64,000 nt of DNA from DATGUN01 sp035301285 (GCA_035301285.1 DATGUN010000030.1:12394-76393); one strand, 5' to 3'; counted from the stretch's first letter, positions 51,581 through 61,409 are shown. Made by a program: numbers and translations. Notes: generated by a model not told the origin, from the letters alone.

Positions 51581-54211
51581 ATGACAGAAAAAATGGTCTT
51601 GATAGATGGAAACAGTATCATATATCGTGCATTTTTTGCCCTTCCTTTATTGAATAACGATAAAGGGGTTTATACAAATGCTGTATACGGGTTTACAACC
51701 ATGTTACTTCGTATTTTGGAAGAAGAAAATCCGACCCATATTTTAGTGGCATTTGATGCGGGGAAAACAACTTTTCGTCACGATACATATAAAGAGTATA
51801 AAGGTGGTAGGCAAAAGACACCACCCGAGTTATCCGAGCAGTTCCCAGTGTTGAAGGAATTGCTTGATCAATTTGGCATTCCCCATTATCAACTGGAGCA
51901 ATATGAAGCGGATGACATTATTGGAACGTTATCATATACCGGTAAAAAGAAAAAATGGGATGTAACAGTCATTTCAGGTGATAAAGACCTCCTGCAACTC
52001 GTTGATGATCATGTCCGGGTCAATGTAACAAAGAAAGGGATCAGTGAAGTCGAAAAGTACACACCATCATATATGAAAGAAAAAATGGGGGTGAGTCCAG
52101 ATCAAATTATTGATTTAAAAGCATTGATGGGTGATAATTCCGACAACATCCCAGGAGTGACGGGTGTTGGTGAAAAAACAGCCACTAAGCTTTTAAGTGC
52201 ATACAAAACACTTGAAAATGTGTATGATCACATAGATGAAGTAAGCGGGAAAAAGTTAAAAGAAAATCTAATCACATATAAAGATGAAGCGTTCATGAGT
52301 AAAGAGTTGGTTACCATCAAACGTGATACACCCATAACGATAACAATCGATGATTTGGTTTATGATGGTTTTGAAAATGAAAAGGTCCTTCACGCATTTC
52401 AAAATCTAGGTTTCAATTCTTTGATCAACCGTATTGACGGTGGCGATACAGGTGCAGAAAAACAAATGGAAGACATCGATTATCGTATTGTCGATCATAT
52501 TACAGAGGATATGCTACCAAAAGAGGCGGCGCTTGTTGTTGAATTATTGGATGAAAATTATCATTACGGAAACGTTGAAGGTATAGGAGTTGTTACAGAA
52601 ACGGACAATCTGTTCATCCCTTCAGAAGTTGCTTTCCAATCCACGGCTTTTAAAGAATGGGCAGAAAATCCGACATGCAAAAAGAGTGTATTTGATGCGA
52701 AACAAACGTTTGTTGCGCTCATGAATAAAGGCATTCGGGTAAATGGTGTTGTTTTTGACATGTTGCTGACATCGTATTTGTTGAACCCTGCGGAAAATAA
52801 TCATGATATACCAACAATTGGCAGTCGTTACGGGAAGCATGATGTACAATTTGATGATACGGTTTATGGGAAAGGTGCTAAACGAAAAGTACCCGAAACG
52901 GATATACTGAGTGAGCATGTTGTTCGAAAAACATGTATCCTTTATACATTGAAAGAAGAAATGGAAGAAACATTGGAAAAGAATGGACAACTTGATCTCT
53001 TCACAAAGCTGGAGTTACCGTTATCACTTATTTTAGGTGAGATGGAACATACAGGTGTCCGTGTTGATAAAGAACGCCTTCTAGAAATGGGGAGCGATTT
53101 AAAGGATCGTTTGACTGATTTGGAAAACGATGTGTATGCGTTGGCAGGTGAGACTTTCAATTTAAATTCGCCAAAACAACTTGGACCGATTTTGTTTGAA
53201 AAACTTGAACTTCCGGTCATAAAAAAGACAAAAACGGGTTATTCAACTGCTGCAGATGTTTTAGAAAAGTTGGAAGGCAAGCACCCAATCATTCCAAAAA
53301 TCCTCCTTTATAGACAGCTCGGAAAATTGCAATCAACTTATATTGAAGGATTGTTGAAAGTCATTGACTCAGAAACCGGCAAAATTCATACGCGCTTTAA
53401 TCAAGCATTGACACAAACAGGACGATTAAGTTCGATTGAGCCGAATTTGCAAAATATACCAATCAGACTTGAAGAAGGAAGAAAAATCCGTCACGCTTTT
53501 GTTCCGGATAAATCGGATTGGATTATGTTTGCTGCGGATTACTCCCAAATTGAATTACGTGTACTTGCCCACATTGCCAAGGATGAGAAATTGACGAACG
53601 CATTTAAAAATAATGTTGATATCCATACACAAACTGCCCAAGACGTTTTTCACGTCGAAAAAGAGGATGTAACAGACCAAATGCGACGGCAGGCCAAAGC
53701 AGTCAATTTTGGCATCGTATATGGCATAAGCGATTATGGCCTATCACAAAATTTGGGGATTACACGTAAAGAGGCGAAAGCTTTTATAGAACGGTATTTC
53801 GAAAGTTATCCTGGTGTCAAGACGTACATGGATGAGATAGTTCAAACGGCCAAACATAATGGATTCGTGACGACTTTGATGAATCGCCGGAGATATTTGC
53901 CGGAAATAACGAGCCGTAATTTCAACTTACGTAGTTTTGCTGAAAGAACAGCGATGAATACACCCATACAAGGGAGTGCAGCGGATATTATCAAACAAGC
54001 GATGATTGATTTGTCCGAAGCACTTAAAAAAGAAAACGTTCAAGCGCGTATGTTATTGCAAGTACATGATGAATTGATCTTGGAAGCTCCAAAAGAAGAA
54101 TTAGATATATTAAAGGACATTGTACCATCTATCATGGAAAACACAGTTGAATTGAACGTACCTTTAAAAGTAGATTATTCATATGGAAAAAGTTGGTATG
54201 ATGCAAAGTAG
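51581..54211 (+). CDS. polA: DNA polymerase I
   Basis: 876 residues. N-terminal 5'-3' exonuclease (LIDGNSIIYRAFFALP, YEADDIIGTL, ISGDKDLLQL, GVTGVGEKTATKLL). The middle 3'-5' exonuclease-like domain lacks the catalytic DxE motif, as is usual in Bacillus Pol I. The polymerase shows TGRLSSIEPNLQNIP, AADYSQIELRVLAH (catalytic Asp), RRQAKAVNFGIVYGIS and LQVHDELILEAP. AAGGAGG precedes the ATG. polA-mutM-coaE run closely together; B. subtilis ytaF is absent. Confidence 0.97.
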   Translation: MTEKMVLIDGNSIIYRAFFALPLLNNDKGVYTNAVYGFTTMLLRILEEENPTHILVAFDAGKTTFRHDTYKEYKGGRQKTPPELSEQFPVLKELLDQFGIPHYQLEQYEADDIIGTLSYTGKKKKWDVTVISGDKDLLQLVDDHVRVNVTKKGISEVEKYTPSYMKEKMGVSPDQIIDLKALMGDNSDNIPGVTGVGEKTATKLLSAYKTLENVYDHIDEVSGKKLKENLITYKDEAFMSKELVTIKRDTPITITIDDLVYDGFENEKVLHAFQNLGFNSLINRIDGGDTGAEKQMEDIDYRIVDHITEDMLPKEAALVVELLDENYHYGNVEGIGVVTETDNLFIPSEVAFQSTAFKEWAENPTCKKSVFDAKQTFVALMNKGIRVNGVVFDMLLTSYLLNPAENNHDIPTIGSRYGKHDVQFDDTVYGKGAKRKVPETDILSEHVVRKTCILYTLKEEMEETLEKNGQLDLFTKLELPLSLILGEMEHTGVRVDKERLLEMGSDLKDRLTDLENDVYALAGETFNLNSPKQLGPILFEKLELPVIKKTKTGYSTAADVLEKLEGKHPIIPKILLYRQLGKLQSTYIEGLLKVIDSETGKIHTRFNQALTQTGRLSSIEPNLQNIPIRLEEGRKIRHAFVPDKSDWIMFAADYSQIELRVLAHIAKDEKLTNAFKNNVDIHTQTAQDVFHVEKEDVTDQMRRQAKAVNFGIVYGISDYGLSQNLGITRKEAKAFIERYFESYPGVKTYMDEIVQTAKHNGFVTTLMNRRRYLPEITSRNFNLRSFAERTAMNTPIQGSAADIIKQAMIDLSEALKKENVQARMLLQVHDELILEAPKEELDILKDIVPSIMENTVELNVPLKVDYSYGKSWYDAK

Positions 54212-54225
54212 AGGGGAACAAATCA

Positions 54226-55053
54226 ATGCCTGAATTACCCGAAGTAGAAACGATACGTCTTACATTAAAACAATTTGTTATCGGAAAGACCATCAACCAT
54301 ATAACGATTTATTGGCCCAATATCATTAAATATCCGGATGATACGGAAATGTTTAAACAGATGTTAAAGGGGCAAACCTTTCGTGATATCCGGCGTAAGG
54401 GGAAATTTCTTTTATTTTATCTTGACGACGTTGTACTTGTATCACATCTGCGAATGGAAGGTAAATATAGTGTAGAGTCAAACGAGGAACCTCTGAAAAA
54501 ACATACCCATGTCATTTTCTCGTTTACGGATGGAACTGAACTTCGGTACAATGATGTAAGGAAATTCGGCACGATGCATGTATATGCCAGGGGATATGAA
54601 TGGATGGACAAACCATTATCTGCATTAGGGCCGGATGGACTTGATGAAACATTCACTTATACTTTTTTGTATGAAAAGTTACAGAAAACAACTCGATCTA
54701 TAAAAACATGTTTGCTTGATCAATCCATCGTTGCTGGCCTTGGCAATATATATGTTGATGAAACGTTGTTCAAAGCATCAGTTTATCCGCTGAAAAGAGC
54801 CGATGAATTGACGACTAAAGAAGTACAGGCCATACGAGACGCAGCGGTTAACACTTTAAGAGAAGCTGTTGAACTTGGAGGGACAACCATACGATCATAT
54901 ACAAATTCGCAGGGAGAAATGGGAATGTTCCAGCAAACATTGTATGTGTACGGGAAAGAGGATGAACCTTGTCAAATATGCGGTACGCCGATTGTCAAAA
55001 TGAAAATCGGCGGGCGTGGTTCACATATATGCCCGCAATGTCAGAAAAAGTAA
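54226..55053 (+). CDS. mutM: Formamidopyrimidine-DNA glycosylase
   Basis: Removes oxidised purines such as 8-oxoguanine. 275 residues. Mature N-terminus PELPEVETIR with the catalytic Pro and Glu, HLRMEGKY, LLDQSIVAGLGNIYVDE (H2TH region), and a C-terminal zinc finger CQIC...CPQC. 14 bases after polA. Confidence 0.96.
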   Translation: MPELPEVETIRLTLKQFVIGKTINHITIYWPNIIKYPDDTEMFKQMLKGQTFRDIRRKGKFLLFYLDDVVLVSHLRMEGKYSVESNEEPLKKHTHVIFSFTDGTELRYNDVRKFGTMHVYARGYEWMDKPLSALGPDGLDETFTYTFLYEKLQKTTRSIKTCLLDQSIVAGLGNIYVDETLFKASVYPLKRADELTTKEVQAIRDAAVNTLREAVELGGTTIRSYTNSQGEMGMFQQTLYVYGKEDEPCQICGTPIVKMKIGGRGSHICPQCQKK

Positions 55054-55065
55054 GGATGAGTTTAA

Positions 55066-55668
55066 ATGTCAACGTTGATCATCGGATTGACCGGTAGTAT
55101 TGCAAGTGGAAAAAGTACTGTTGCATCGATGTTTTCTAAGTTTGATATTCCTGTCATCGATGCCGATGACATTTCGCGGCTGGTTGTCGAACCAGGAGAA
55201 CAAGCGTATTCAGAGATAATAGATACTTTTGGTCAGGATATTCTATTACCGGATAAGGCAATCGATCGTAAGAAACTAGGCAGTATCATATTTGCCAATG
55301 AGGAAAAAAGAAAACAACTTAATCAGATTGTCCATCCTGCGGTACGTCAAAAAATGCTTGAGGAACGTGATCATTACGTGCAGAAAAAACATCGATGTGT
55401 TGTATTGGATATTCCGCTATTATTTGAAAGCCGTCTGATGCATTTTGTGGATACGACTATGGTTGTCTATGTCAAAGAAAATGTCCAATTGAAACGATTG
55501 ATGAATAGGAATGGCTATACAGAGGAAGAAGCCCTCCAGCGTATTCAATCGCAAATGTCGATGGAAGAAAAAAAGGAATTAGCGCAAGTTGTCCTTGATA
55601 ATAACGGGACAATAGAAGAAACTTACCATCAATTGAAAGCTTATTTACAATGTAAAAAAATAATTTGA
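55066..55668 (+). CDS. coaE: Dephospho-CoA kinase
   Basis: Last step of CoA synthesis. 200 residues. P-loop GLTGSIASGKST (residues 7-18), VIDADDISR, LDIPLLFES, and the RNGYTEEEALQRIQSQM lid region. 12 bases after mutM. Confidence 0.95.
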   Translation: MSTLIIGLTGSIASGKSTVASMFSKFDIPVIDADDISRLVVEPGEQAYSEIIDTFGQDILLPDKAIDRKKLGSIIFANEEKRKQLNQIVHPAVRQKMLEERDHYVQKKHRCVVLDIPLLFESRLMHFVDTTMVVYVKENVQLKRLMNRNGYTEEEALQRIQSQMSMEEKKELAQVVLDNNGTIEETYHQLKAYLQCKKII

Positions 55669-55718
55669 TGAACCTGTCGAACACAATTCATAAAAAGAGT
55701 GTCACAAAATCTGTGAAT

Positions 55719-55761
55719 TATGTTATACTATTAATGAATGAAACGCTTTCAGTATAACATA
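55719..55761 (+). promoter_or_regulatory. gapB promoter with two inverted CcpN-type operators
   Basis: TATGTTATACT (55719-55729) and its inverted copy AGTATAACATA (55751-55761) each match the CcpN consensus TRTGHYATAYW fully. The first overlaps the -10 box TATACT (55724-55729), which has GTCACA 17 bases upstream (55701-55706). CcpN represses gapB in B. subtilis under glycolytic conditions. Confidence 0.8.
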
Positions 55762-55779
55762 TTTGCAGGAGGACTGAAC

Positions 55780-56805
55780 ATGAATAAAATCCGTGTTGCA
55801 ATTAATGGTTTTGGTCGTATTGGCCGGATGGTATTCCGTCAGGCTATTTTTGAAACAAGTATTGAAATTGTGGCAATCAATGCAAGCTATCCTCCAGAAA
55901 CGCTGGCGCATCTTATAAAATACGATAGTATCCATGGTTCCTTTACAGGTAAGGTCGAGGTGGTGGACAAGAGATTATATGTCAATCGTAAAGAAATCCT
56001 GCTTGTTCAATCACGTGATCCGGAAATGCTTCCATGGAAAGAACATCAGATTGACATTGTCATTGAAGCAACAGGTAAATTCAATGATATGGCAGGGGCA
56101 TGTTTACACTTAAAAGCCGGTGCCAAAAAAGTCATCCTGAGCGCTCCTGGAAACAACGTAGATAAAACGATTGTAATGGGTGTCAATGAAACAGAATATA
56201 ATCCGGAACGTGACGATGTCATATCGAATGCTTCATGTACCACGAACTGTTTAGCGCCGGTTGTAAAAGTGCTCCATGATAATTTTGGTATCAAGAATGG
56301 AATGATGACGACTGTACACTCCTTTACAACAGACCAAAAAAATCTGGATAACCCGCATAAAGACTTACGGAGAGCACGAGGTTGTACACAGTCCATCATC
56401 CCGACATCGACTGGTGCGGCAAAAGCACTTGGAAAGGTACTTCCAGAATTGGATGGGAAGTTGCATGGTATGGCTTTACGTGTACCTACACCAAATGTGT
56501 CATTGATTGATTTAGTTGTCGATCTGAAAACACGTGTTACAGCAGAAGACGTAAATGAAGTGTTTAGATCAGCAACACAAACGTCATTTAAAGACATTAT
56601 ACAATACAGTGACGAGCCACTTGTTTCCATCGACTATACGACAACGGATTATTCAGCGATTGTCGATGGCTTATCGACAAACGTTTTAGATCATGAAAAG
56701 GTTAAGGTCCTTGCCTGGTATGATAATGAATGGGGATATTCAAGAAGGGTCGTCGATTTACTCATATATGTCAATCATTTTATCCATCAGGAAGCACATA
56801 TCTAA
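55780..56805 (+). CDS. gapB: GapB, gluconeogenic glyceraldehyde-3-phosphate dehydrogenase
   Basis: NADP-preferring GAPDH working toward gluconeogenesis. 341 residues. NGFGRIGRMVFRQA, KYDSIHGSF, the catalytic C153 in SNASCTTNCLAP, HSFTTDQKNLDNPHKDLRRA and WYDNEWGYSRRVVDL. INASYPPETLAHL has no Asp at the NAD-selective position, consistent with GapB. ATG at 55780 after AGGAGG. speD, next in B. subtilis, is absent. Confidence 0.94.
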   Translation: MNKIRVAINGFGRIGRMVFRQAIFETSIEIVAINASYPPETLAHLIKYDSIHGSFTGKVEVVDKRLYVNRKEILLVQSRDPEMLPWKEHQIDIVIEATGKFNDMAGACLHLKAGAKKVILSAPGNNVDKTIVMGVNETEYNPERDDVISNASCTTNCLAPVVKVLHDNFGIKNGMMTTVHSFTTDQKNLDNPHKDLRRARGCTQSIIPTSTGAAKALGKVLPELDGKLHGMALRVPTPNVSLIDLVVDLKTRVTAEDVNEVFRSATQTSFKDIIQYSDEPLVSIDYTTTDYSAIVDGLSTNVLDHEKVKVLAWYDNEWGYSRRVVDLLIYVNHFIHQEAHI

Positions 56806-56830
56806 AATATGAAAAAGTAAAATGGAATCT

Positions 56831-56875
56831 AGCGGACTATCTTTTCAACAGCGAGTGAGAAGGTGGTCCGTTTGC
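56831..56875 (+). terminator. Weak terminator candidate after gapB
   Basis: CGGAC pairs with GTCCG, with an inner CTT/AAG, then only TTT. Low confidence. Confidence 0.35.
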
Positions 56876-56981
56876 TGTTACATGCAAAACTAATAGTAGA
56901 ATTCATTAAAACATGTTAGAATAAATGAAGTATATATTTACAGAGAAGATGTATGGTAATTATTTTAATGGGGTGGATGGA

Positions 56982-57371
56982 ATGTCTTTTCGACAAAAAC
57001 TTGCAAAGTATTTTAACAATCATGCCGAAACACGTGACAATCATTTAGACTCGACACTTGAAACACGATATTTCAAAACAACAAAAGATAAAGCAATGCT
57101 CACTTTGGAGAGTTTCTTTAAAAATGCCCAAGGCTATCGACTGAATGCCCAATCAAATGAGCATGGGGAAATAAGTGTTTTAAAGCAAAAAGGCAAGAAA
57201 TGTTTTATCGTAGTGACAGTCATTATGGTACGACCTTTTAACACGGCAATAGATTTTTCTGTTACAACAGAGTCTTTTATGCCATTTGATTTTGGCTATA
57301 GCACACGACTGATAAATAAATTCTACAGTGACATACAAAAAGAAATACCGATTGTGGAAAAGTCTTCATAG
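56982..57371 (+). CDS. Conserved hypothetical cytosolic protein, 129 residues
   Basis: Soluble protein, no signal or membrane helix. N-terminal FRQKLAKYFNNHAETRDNHL, then LETRYFKTTKDKAMLTLESF and a C-terminal beta-rich part (KKCFIVVTVIMVRPFNTAID). I recall uncharacterised Bacillaceae proteins of this form near nrdR but cannot assign a function. Start at the ATG at 56982 with GGGGTGG upstream; an in-frame ATG at 56925 lacks a ribosome site. 30 bases before nrdR. Confidence 0.78.
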   Translation: MSFRQKLAKYFNNHAETRDNHLDSTLETRYFKTTKDKAMLTLESFFKNAQGYRLNAQSNEHGEISVLKQKGKKCFIVVTVIMVRPFNTAIDFSVTTESFMPFDFGYSTRLINKFYSDIQKEIPIVEKSS

Positions 57372-57401
57372 AGCCATATTCGATAAATGGGGTTGAATAA
57401 T

Positions 57402-57875
57402 ATGAAATGCAACAACTGCCAATATAAAAGTACAAAAGTCCTTGATTCAAGGCCAATCGAAGAAGGAGCTTCCATTCGAAGACGAAGGGAATGTGAACGT
57501 TGTGGATTCAGGTTTACAACCTTTGAACGAATGGAAGAAATTCCGTTGATCATCATAAAAAAAGACGGAGCCAGACAGGAGTTTTCCAGGGAAAAGCTGA
57601 TCAGAGGTTTGATCAAAGCATGTGAAAAACGACCAGTTCCACTTGGTAAATTGGAAACAATCGCTTATGATGTCGAAAAAGAATTACGTGATAACGGCCT
57701 GTCTGAGATTGAAAGTAAAGATGTCGGTGAACTGGTGATGGATAGGCTATCGAAACTGGACGAAGTAGCTTATGTTCGGTTCGCATCCGTATATAGACAA
57801 TTTAAAGATATTACGGTGTTTTTAGATGAATTGAAAGATCTTATCCAGACGGATAAAAACGGACAGGGAAATTAG
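57402..57875 (+). CDS. nrdR: Transcriptional repressor NrdR
   Basis: Nucleotide-sensing repressor of ribonucleotide reductase genes. 157 residues. Zinc ribbon with C3, C6, C31 and C34 (MKCNNC...CERC), RRRRECERCGFRFTTFER, and an ATP-cone domain (KKDGARQEFSREKLIRGLIK). Start at the ATG at 57402. First gene of nrdR-dnaB-dnaI. Confidence 0.96.
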   Translation: MKCNNCQYKSTKVLDSRPIEEGASIRRRRECERCGFRFTTFERMEEIPLIIIKKDGARQEFSREKLIRGLIKACEKRPVPLGKLETIAYDVEKELRDNGLSEIESKDVGELVMDRLSKLDEVAYVRFASVYRQFKDITVFLDELKDLIQTDKNGQGN

Positions 57876-57917
57876 ACACTTCTGTTTAAATATGCATCTA
57901 TCCAGGAGGAACTTAAG

Positions 57918-59264
57918 ATGAACGGGATTGGGAAAATTTTGCCTGTAGAGGGATATATCGCAATACTGGAAGGGGATTTACCGGTGGCATATCAAACATC
58001 CCTCAGCCACCTATACCAACCATTATTGGGTCCTCATGCCGTGATGCTTTATCAAACTCTTTTAGGCGAAGTTGACATACAAAGAGGGAAATTACAAACA
58101 CACCATACATTAATGAACTATTTAAATCTTCCATTGGACGATATCTACTATTCGCGGTTGAGGCTCGAAGGTATCGGACTCATGAAAACATATGAAACGG
58201 AAATGGAAAATCGTAAGGTATATATATATGAATTGCAATGTCCTTTTTCGCCGGGCAATTTTTTTCAGGATGATATGTTAAGCCAGCTTTTGTATCATCA
58301 TATCGGAGAAAACACATACAAAAAGCTCGAGCGGTCTTTTACCAGGGAAGACAACCATACATCTCTAAAGCAGGTTACTGCATCATTTCATGATGTGTTC
58401 AAAACGTATACATCCTATTCGGAAAGTACAACACAACAGAAGCGTCCAGGATATAAGTTTGGTTCTGATGTAGAAGAAGCTGATTTTACATATATAGAAC
58501 AACGATTGTTACAGCAAATGATACCTGTGGATCAAGTGCTTACGGGAACGAATAAACGATTGATATTGCAAATGAAGGAATTATACGCCTTAGCTGAGTA
58601 TGAGATTGAAAAAACGTTACTATGGGCTTTAGATGAACAGAATAAATTAAACAAAAATGAATTTAAAGAAGCTTGCCATGATTTATTCCTTGCCAAGCAA
58701 CAGACAGCACCCATACAATTGAAAGATAAACAAGAAACAAGCAGCCAATCGAATAATCAGTATCAACCCACGACGAAAGACGAGCGATTGATCGATAATT
58801 TCGAAAAAAGTTCGCCCAAACAAGTTTTAGAGGACTTTTCACAAGGTAATCATGCCTCCCCGCAAGATATGAAAGTGATCGGGGACGTTATGATGACACA
58901 AGGCCTATCAACGCCTGTGATGAATGTATTGATTCATTATGTACTGCTCCAATCGAATATGAAATTATCAAAGCCTTATTTGGAGACAATAGCAAGTCAT
59001 TGGTCGCGAGCAAACTTGACGACAGCTAAAGAAGCCATGGCGTTCGCTAAAAATCAAAGAGCTGTTTCAAATCATGCCAAGAAAAATAAAAGAAACAAGC
59101 AACATAATGTTTCCAATGAGGTCATCCCTGAATGGTTTCAGGAGCAAGAAAACGCCAAAGAAAAAAAGAAACAGGAGCAGGAACAAACACATTCCATAAA
59201 AAATGATGAAAAAGAAGTATCGGAAGTAGCTAAACTGCTCGAAGAATTCACGAAAAATCAGTAA
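57918..59264 (+). CDS. dnaB: DnaB, helicase-loading / replication initiation protein
   Basis: Firmicute primosome protein that, with DnaD and DnaI, loads the replicative helicase and helps attach the origin to the membrane. 448 residues; N-terminal winged-helix part (HLYQPLLGPHAVMLYQTLL), C-terminal DnaB/DnaD-like domain (NVLIHYVLLQSNMKLSKPYL, LTTAKEAMAFAKNQ) and a charged Lys/Glu tail. TCCAGGAGG precedes the ATG. Confidence 0.93.
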   Translation: MNGIGKILPVEGYIAILEGDLPVAYQTSLSHLYQPLLGPHAVMLYQTLLGEVDIQRGKLQTHHTLMNYLNLPLDDIYYSRLRLEGIGLMKTYETEMENRKVYIYELQCPFSPGNFFQDDMLSQLLYHHIGENTYKKLERSFTREDNHTSLKQVTASFHDVFKTYTSYSESTTQQKRPGYKFGSDVEEADFTYIEQRLLQQMIPVDQVLTGTNKRLILQMKELYALAEYEIEKTLLWALDEQNKLNKNEFKEACHDLFLAKQQTAPIQLKDKQETSSQSNNQYQPTTKDERLIDNFEKSSPKQVLEDFSQGNHASPQDMKVIGDVMMTQGLSTPVMNVLIHYVLLQSNMKLSKPYLETIASHWSRANLTTAKEAMAFAKNQRAVSNHAKKNKRNKQHNVSNEVIPEWFQEQENAKEKKKQEQEQTHSIKNDEKEVSEVAKLLEEFTKNQ

Positions 59265-59292
59265 AAGAAAACAATCGTTAGGATGGGTAGCC

Positions 59293-60228
59293 ATGGAACC
59301 GATACAATCAACATTAAAAAAATGGATGCAACAAAAAGAAGGATTTAAAGAAAACTTTGCTAGGATACGCAAAGAAATAACTGAAGACCCTGAAATTAAA
59401 GAGTTTCTTGCATTGCATCCGGAATTGACACGTCATGATGTTGATCGAAATCTAATACGGCTATATGAATATAAAACACAGTCCAAACAGTGTGACAAGT
59501 GCGCTTCAATCGGTGGTTGTGTCAACATGCTGAAAGGCTATTCCCCGATTTTGCGTGTCGCTGATCATGAAATTTATATTTCATATGAGAAATGTCACCT
59601 TCATATCCAAGATGAACATCAGAAGGAACAGCAACGATTGGTACAAAGTTTATATATGCCAAAGGAAATTTTACGTGCATCATTCGACCAGTTCGACAAT
59701 GATATATCAAGAACACAGGCCATCCGTGAGTCCATTACATTTTGCAATGATGCCAAGGATGACCTTCCGCCTAAAGGGTTATATTTCAGCGGGCCATTCG
59801 GTGTGGGGAAAACGTATTTCCTTGGTGCGATTGCCAATAAGCTGAAAGAATTACATATCTCATCTCTCCTTATATACATGCCGGAATTTGTTCGAGAAAT
59901 AAAAACGGCTATTAAAGATGATACAATCAATGAAAAAATACAACTCTTTAAGGAAACCGATGTACTGATGCTTGATGATATCGGTGCTGAATCACAATCT
60001 GCTTGGTTCCGTGATGAAATTCTCGGTTCGATCCTGCAATATCGTATGATGGAGAATCTCCCTGTTTTCTTTACATCGAATTATACAATGGGACAGCTCC
60101 AAGACAGGTTAGCAATCACAAGTAGAGGTGGAGTCGAGAAAGTAAAAGCGGGAAGGATCATGGAACGGATTAAACAGACCAGTAAAGAAATCCCAATTTC
60201 CGGGACAAACCGACGAGATGAATCGTAA
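59293..60228 (+). CDS. dnaI: DnaI, helicase loader ATPase
   Basis: AAA+ loader of the replicative helicase DnaC. 311 residues. The N-terminal helicase-binding domain has a zinc-type cluster (CDKCASIGGC and later KCHLH). Walker A GPFGVGKT at residues 167-174, Walker B VLMLDDIGAES, sensor FFTSNYTM. 28 bases after dnaB. Confidence 0.95.
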   Translation: MEPIQSTLKKWMQQKEGFKENFARIRKEITEDPEIKEFLALHPELTRHDVDRNLIRLYEYKTQSKQCDKCASIGGCVNMLKGYSPILRVADHEIYISYEKCHLHIQDEHQKEQQRLVQSLYMPKEILRASFDQFDNDISRTQAIRESITFCNDAKDDLPPKGLYFSGPFGVGKTYFLGAIANKLKELHISSLLIYMPEFVREIKTAIKDDTINEKIQLFKETDVLMLDDIGAESQSAWFRDEILGSILQYRMMENLPVFFTSNYTMGQLQDRLAITSRGGVEKVKAGRIMERIKQTSKEIPISGTNRRDES

Positions 60229-60238
60229 CATAAGTCAT

Positions 60239-60280
60239 TACCCTAAACGTTCGTGTACATTCTAACGTTTAGGGTATTTA
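60239..60280 (+). terminator. Terminator of nrdR-dnaB-dnaI
   Basis: TACCCTAAACGTT pairs with AACGTTTAGGGTA across a 12-base loop; TTTATAT follows, a short T-run. Confidence 0.8.
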
Positions 60281-60473
60281 TATGGATGATTTCTTCACAT
60301 CCTTACATTCGAACGTAAGTTTATCAAGTCATAATGAACCATATTTGAATATTTATACGTCATTAAAATGAATGTGTCAGATTAAAAATCTTTTTCAATC
60401 CCGATATCACCCCACATTAAAGGCATGCATGAGAACAAGTTTTTTGGATTATACATTTTTTGAAGATGTTGTC

Positions 60474-60481
60474 CATATAAT
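60474..60481 (+). promoter_or_regulatory. SigE-like -10 box before ytxC
   Basis: CATATAAT fits the SigE -10 consensus CATAYAMT fully. The matching -35 is unclear. It lies 33 bases before ytxC, a sporulation-family gene. Confidence 0.35.
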
Positions 60482-60513
60482 GTAACAGTTTGACTTGGTG
60501 AGGGTGATGTTTA

Positions 60514-61371
60514 TTGCTGGAATTATATTTTTCATCTGATAAAGAAGCCATCCAGTTTTGCGAACAATTATTTCAATATAACAAACAAATCGAATTACAT
60601 TGGAAAACGCATGCTGAATGGGGAAACCGATTATTGCTAGATGATAAAAATGCCACTTACAATATGCAGGATGGCATGGTCAAGGCTATGATGGATGTGT
60701 TTATGATTTATCGATTAACACCGATGATGAAAGATGTTATCACCAAAAAGTATTACTATTCAACGCATGAGGAAATCGAACGGATACTGGATCTGACGAA
60801 CTGGATATTTTCAGGTGATGACGCGGATAGTTTGGATTTACGAAACAGCGAAGACCCCGTCGAAATGTTACAAGCCTTATTTTACTCGAACATGAATGTA
60901 CTGAAAGCTATTCATTTTGATTCCATCATTCAATTTCGAATGGAACCATTCAAAAAACTCATTACCGACTATGTTGGTTTGGCTATCGATGAATTTAAAA
61001 GAGAGGAGGACCATCAAACATTTTTAAATACCATTCGTGAATATGTCAAAAATAGGGGGAAAAGCCATTCAACAATTCATGTTCTACAAGGAGATACATT
61101 TACTTTTTTCCGTAATAACGGGAATCATATTCCAAAACGCGAGTTGCGACACATCATCCAGAACGAACCTCTCTATTTGGTGGGACTTGGTTCAAATGAA
61201 TGGAATCTCTCTCCACTCATCGCATTAAAACCGGAACGTATTGTCATCTATGGAAGAGATCCTTCAGAATCCAAAACATTAACGGTCATGAATGTATTTG
61301 ACGAACGGGCGAAATGGCTGCCCATACACCAATTTCCTTTTTCTTTAAACGGACTTCATAAACAAATGTAA
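60514..61371 (+). CDS. ytxC: YtxC, putative sporulation protein
   Basis: 285 residues, soluble, no clear enzymatic motif. LELYFSSDKEAIQFCEQL at the start, NWIFSGDDADSLDLRNSEDP in the middle, FLNTIREYVKNRGKSHSTIH and ALKPERIVIYGRDPSES later, consistent with the YtxC family. TTG start at 60514 behind GAGGGTGATG. Between dnaI and thrS, as in B. subtilis. Function unknown. Confidence 0.88.
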   Translation: MLELYFSSDKEAIQFCEQLFQYNKQIELHWKTHAEWGNRLLLDDKNATYNMQDGMVKAMMDVFMIYRLTPMMKDVITKKYYYSTHEEIERILDLTNWIFSGDDADSLDLRNSEDPVEMLQALFYSNMNVLKAIHFDSIIQFRMEPFKKLITDYVGLAIDEFKREEDHQTFLNTIREYVKNRGKSHSTIHVLQGDTFTFFRNNGNHIPKRELRHIIQNEPLYLVGLGSNEWNLSPLIALKPERIVIYGRDPSESKTLTVMNVFDERAKWLPIHQFPFSLNGLHKQM

Positions 61372-61380
61372 TGTAAATAC

Positions 61381-61409
61381 TTGATTTCTTTTAAAACTAT
61401 GATTATAAT
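61381..61409 (+). promoter_or_regulatory. thrS promoter
   Basis: TTGATT (61381-61386), 17-bp spacer, TATAAT (61404-61409); the T-box leader follows. Confidence 0.75.

Noticed and set aside
52500..53000. Damaged proofreading domain of PolA as a lineage-specific mutation
   Set aside because: Loss of the 3'-5' exonuclease motif is usual in Bacillus DNA polymerase I.
55739..55751. TGAAACGCTTTCA between the two gapB operators, cre-like
   Set aside because: It is a 13-mer with a 3-base centre; the cre consensus is 14 bases with a 4-base centre. Kept only as a spacing oddity.
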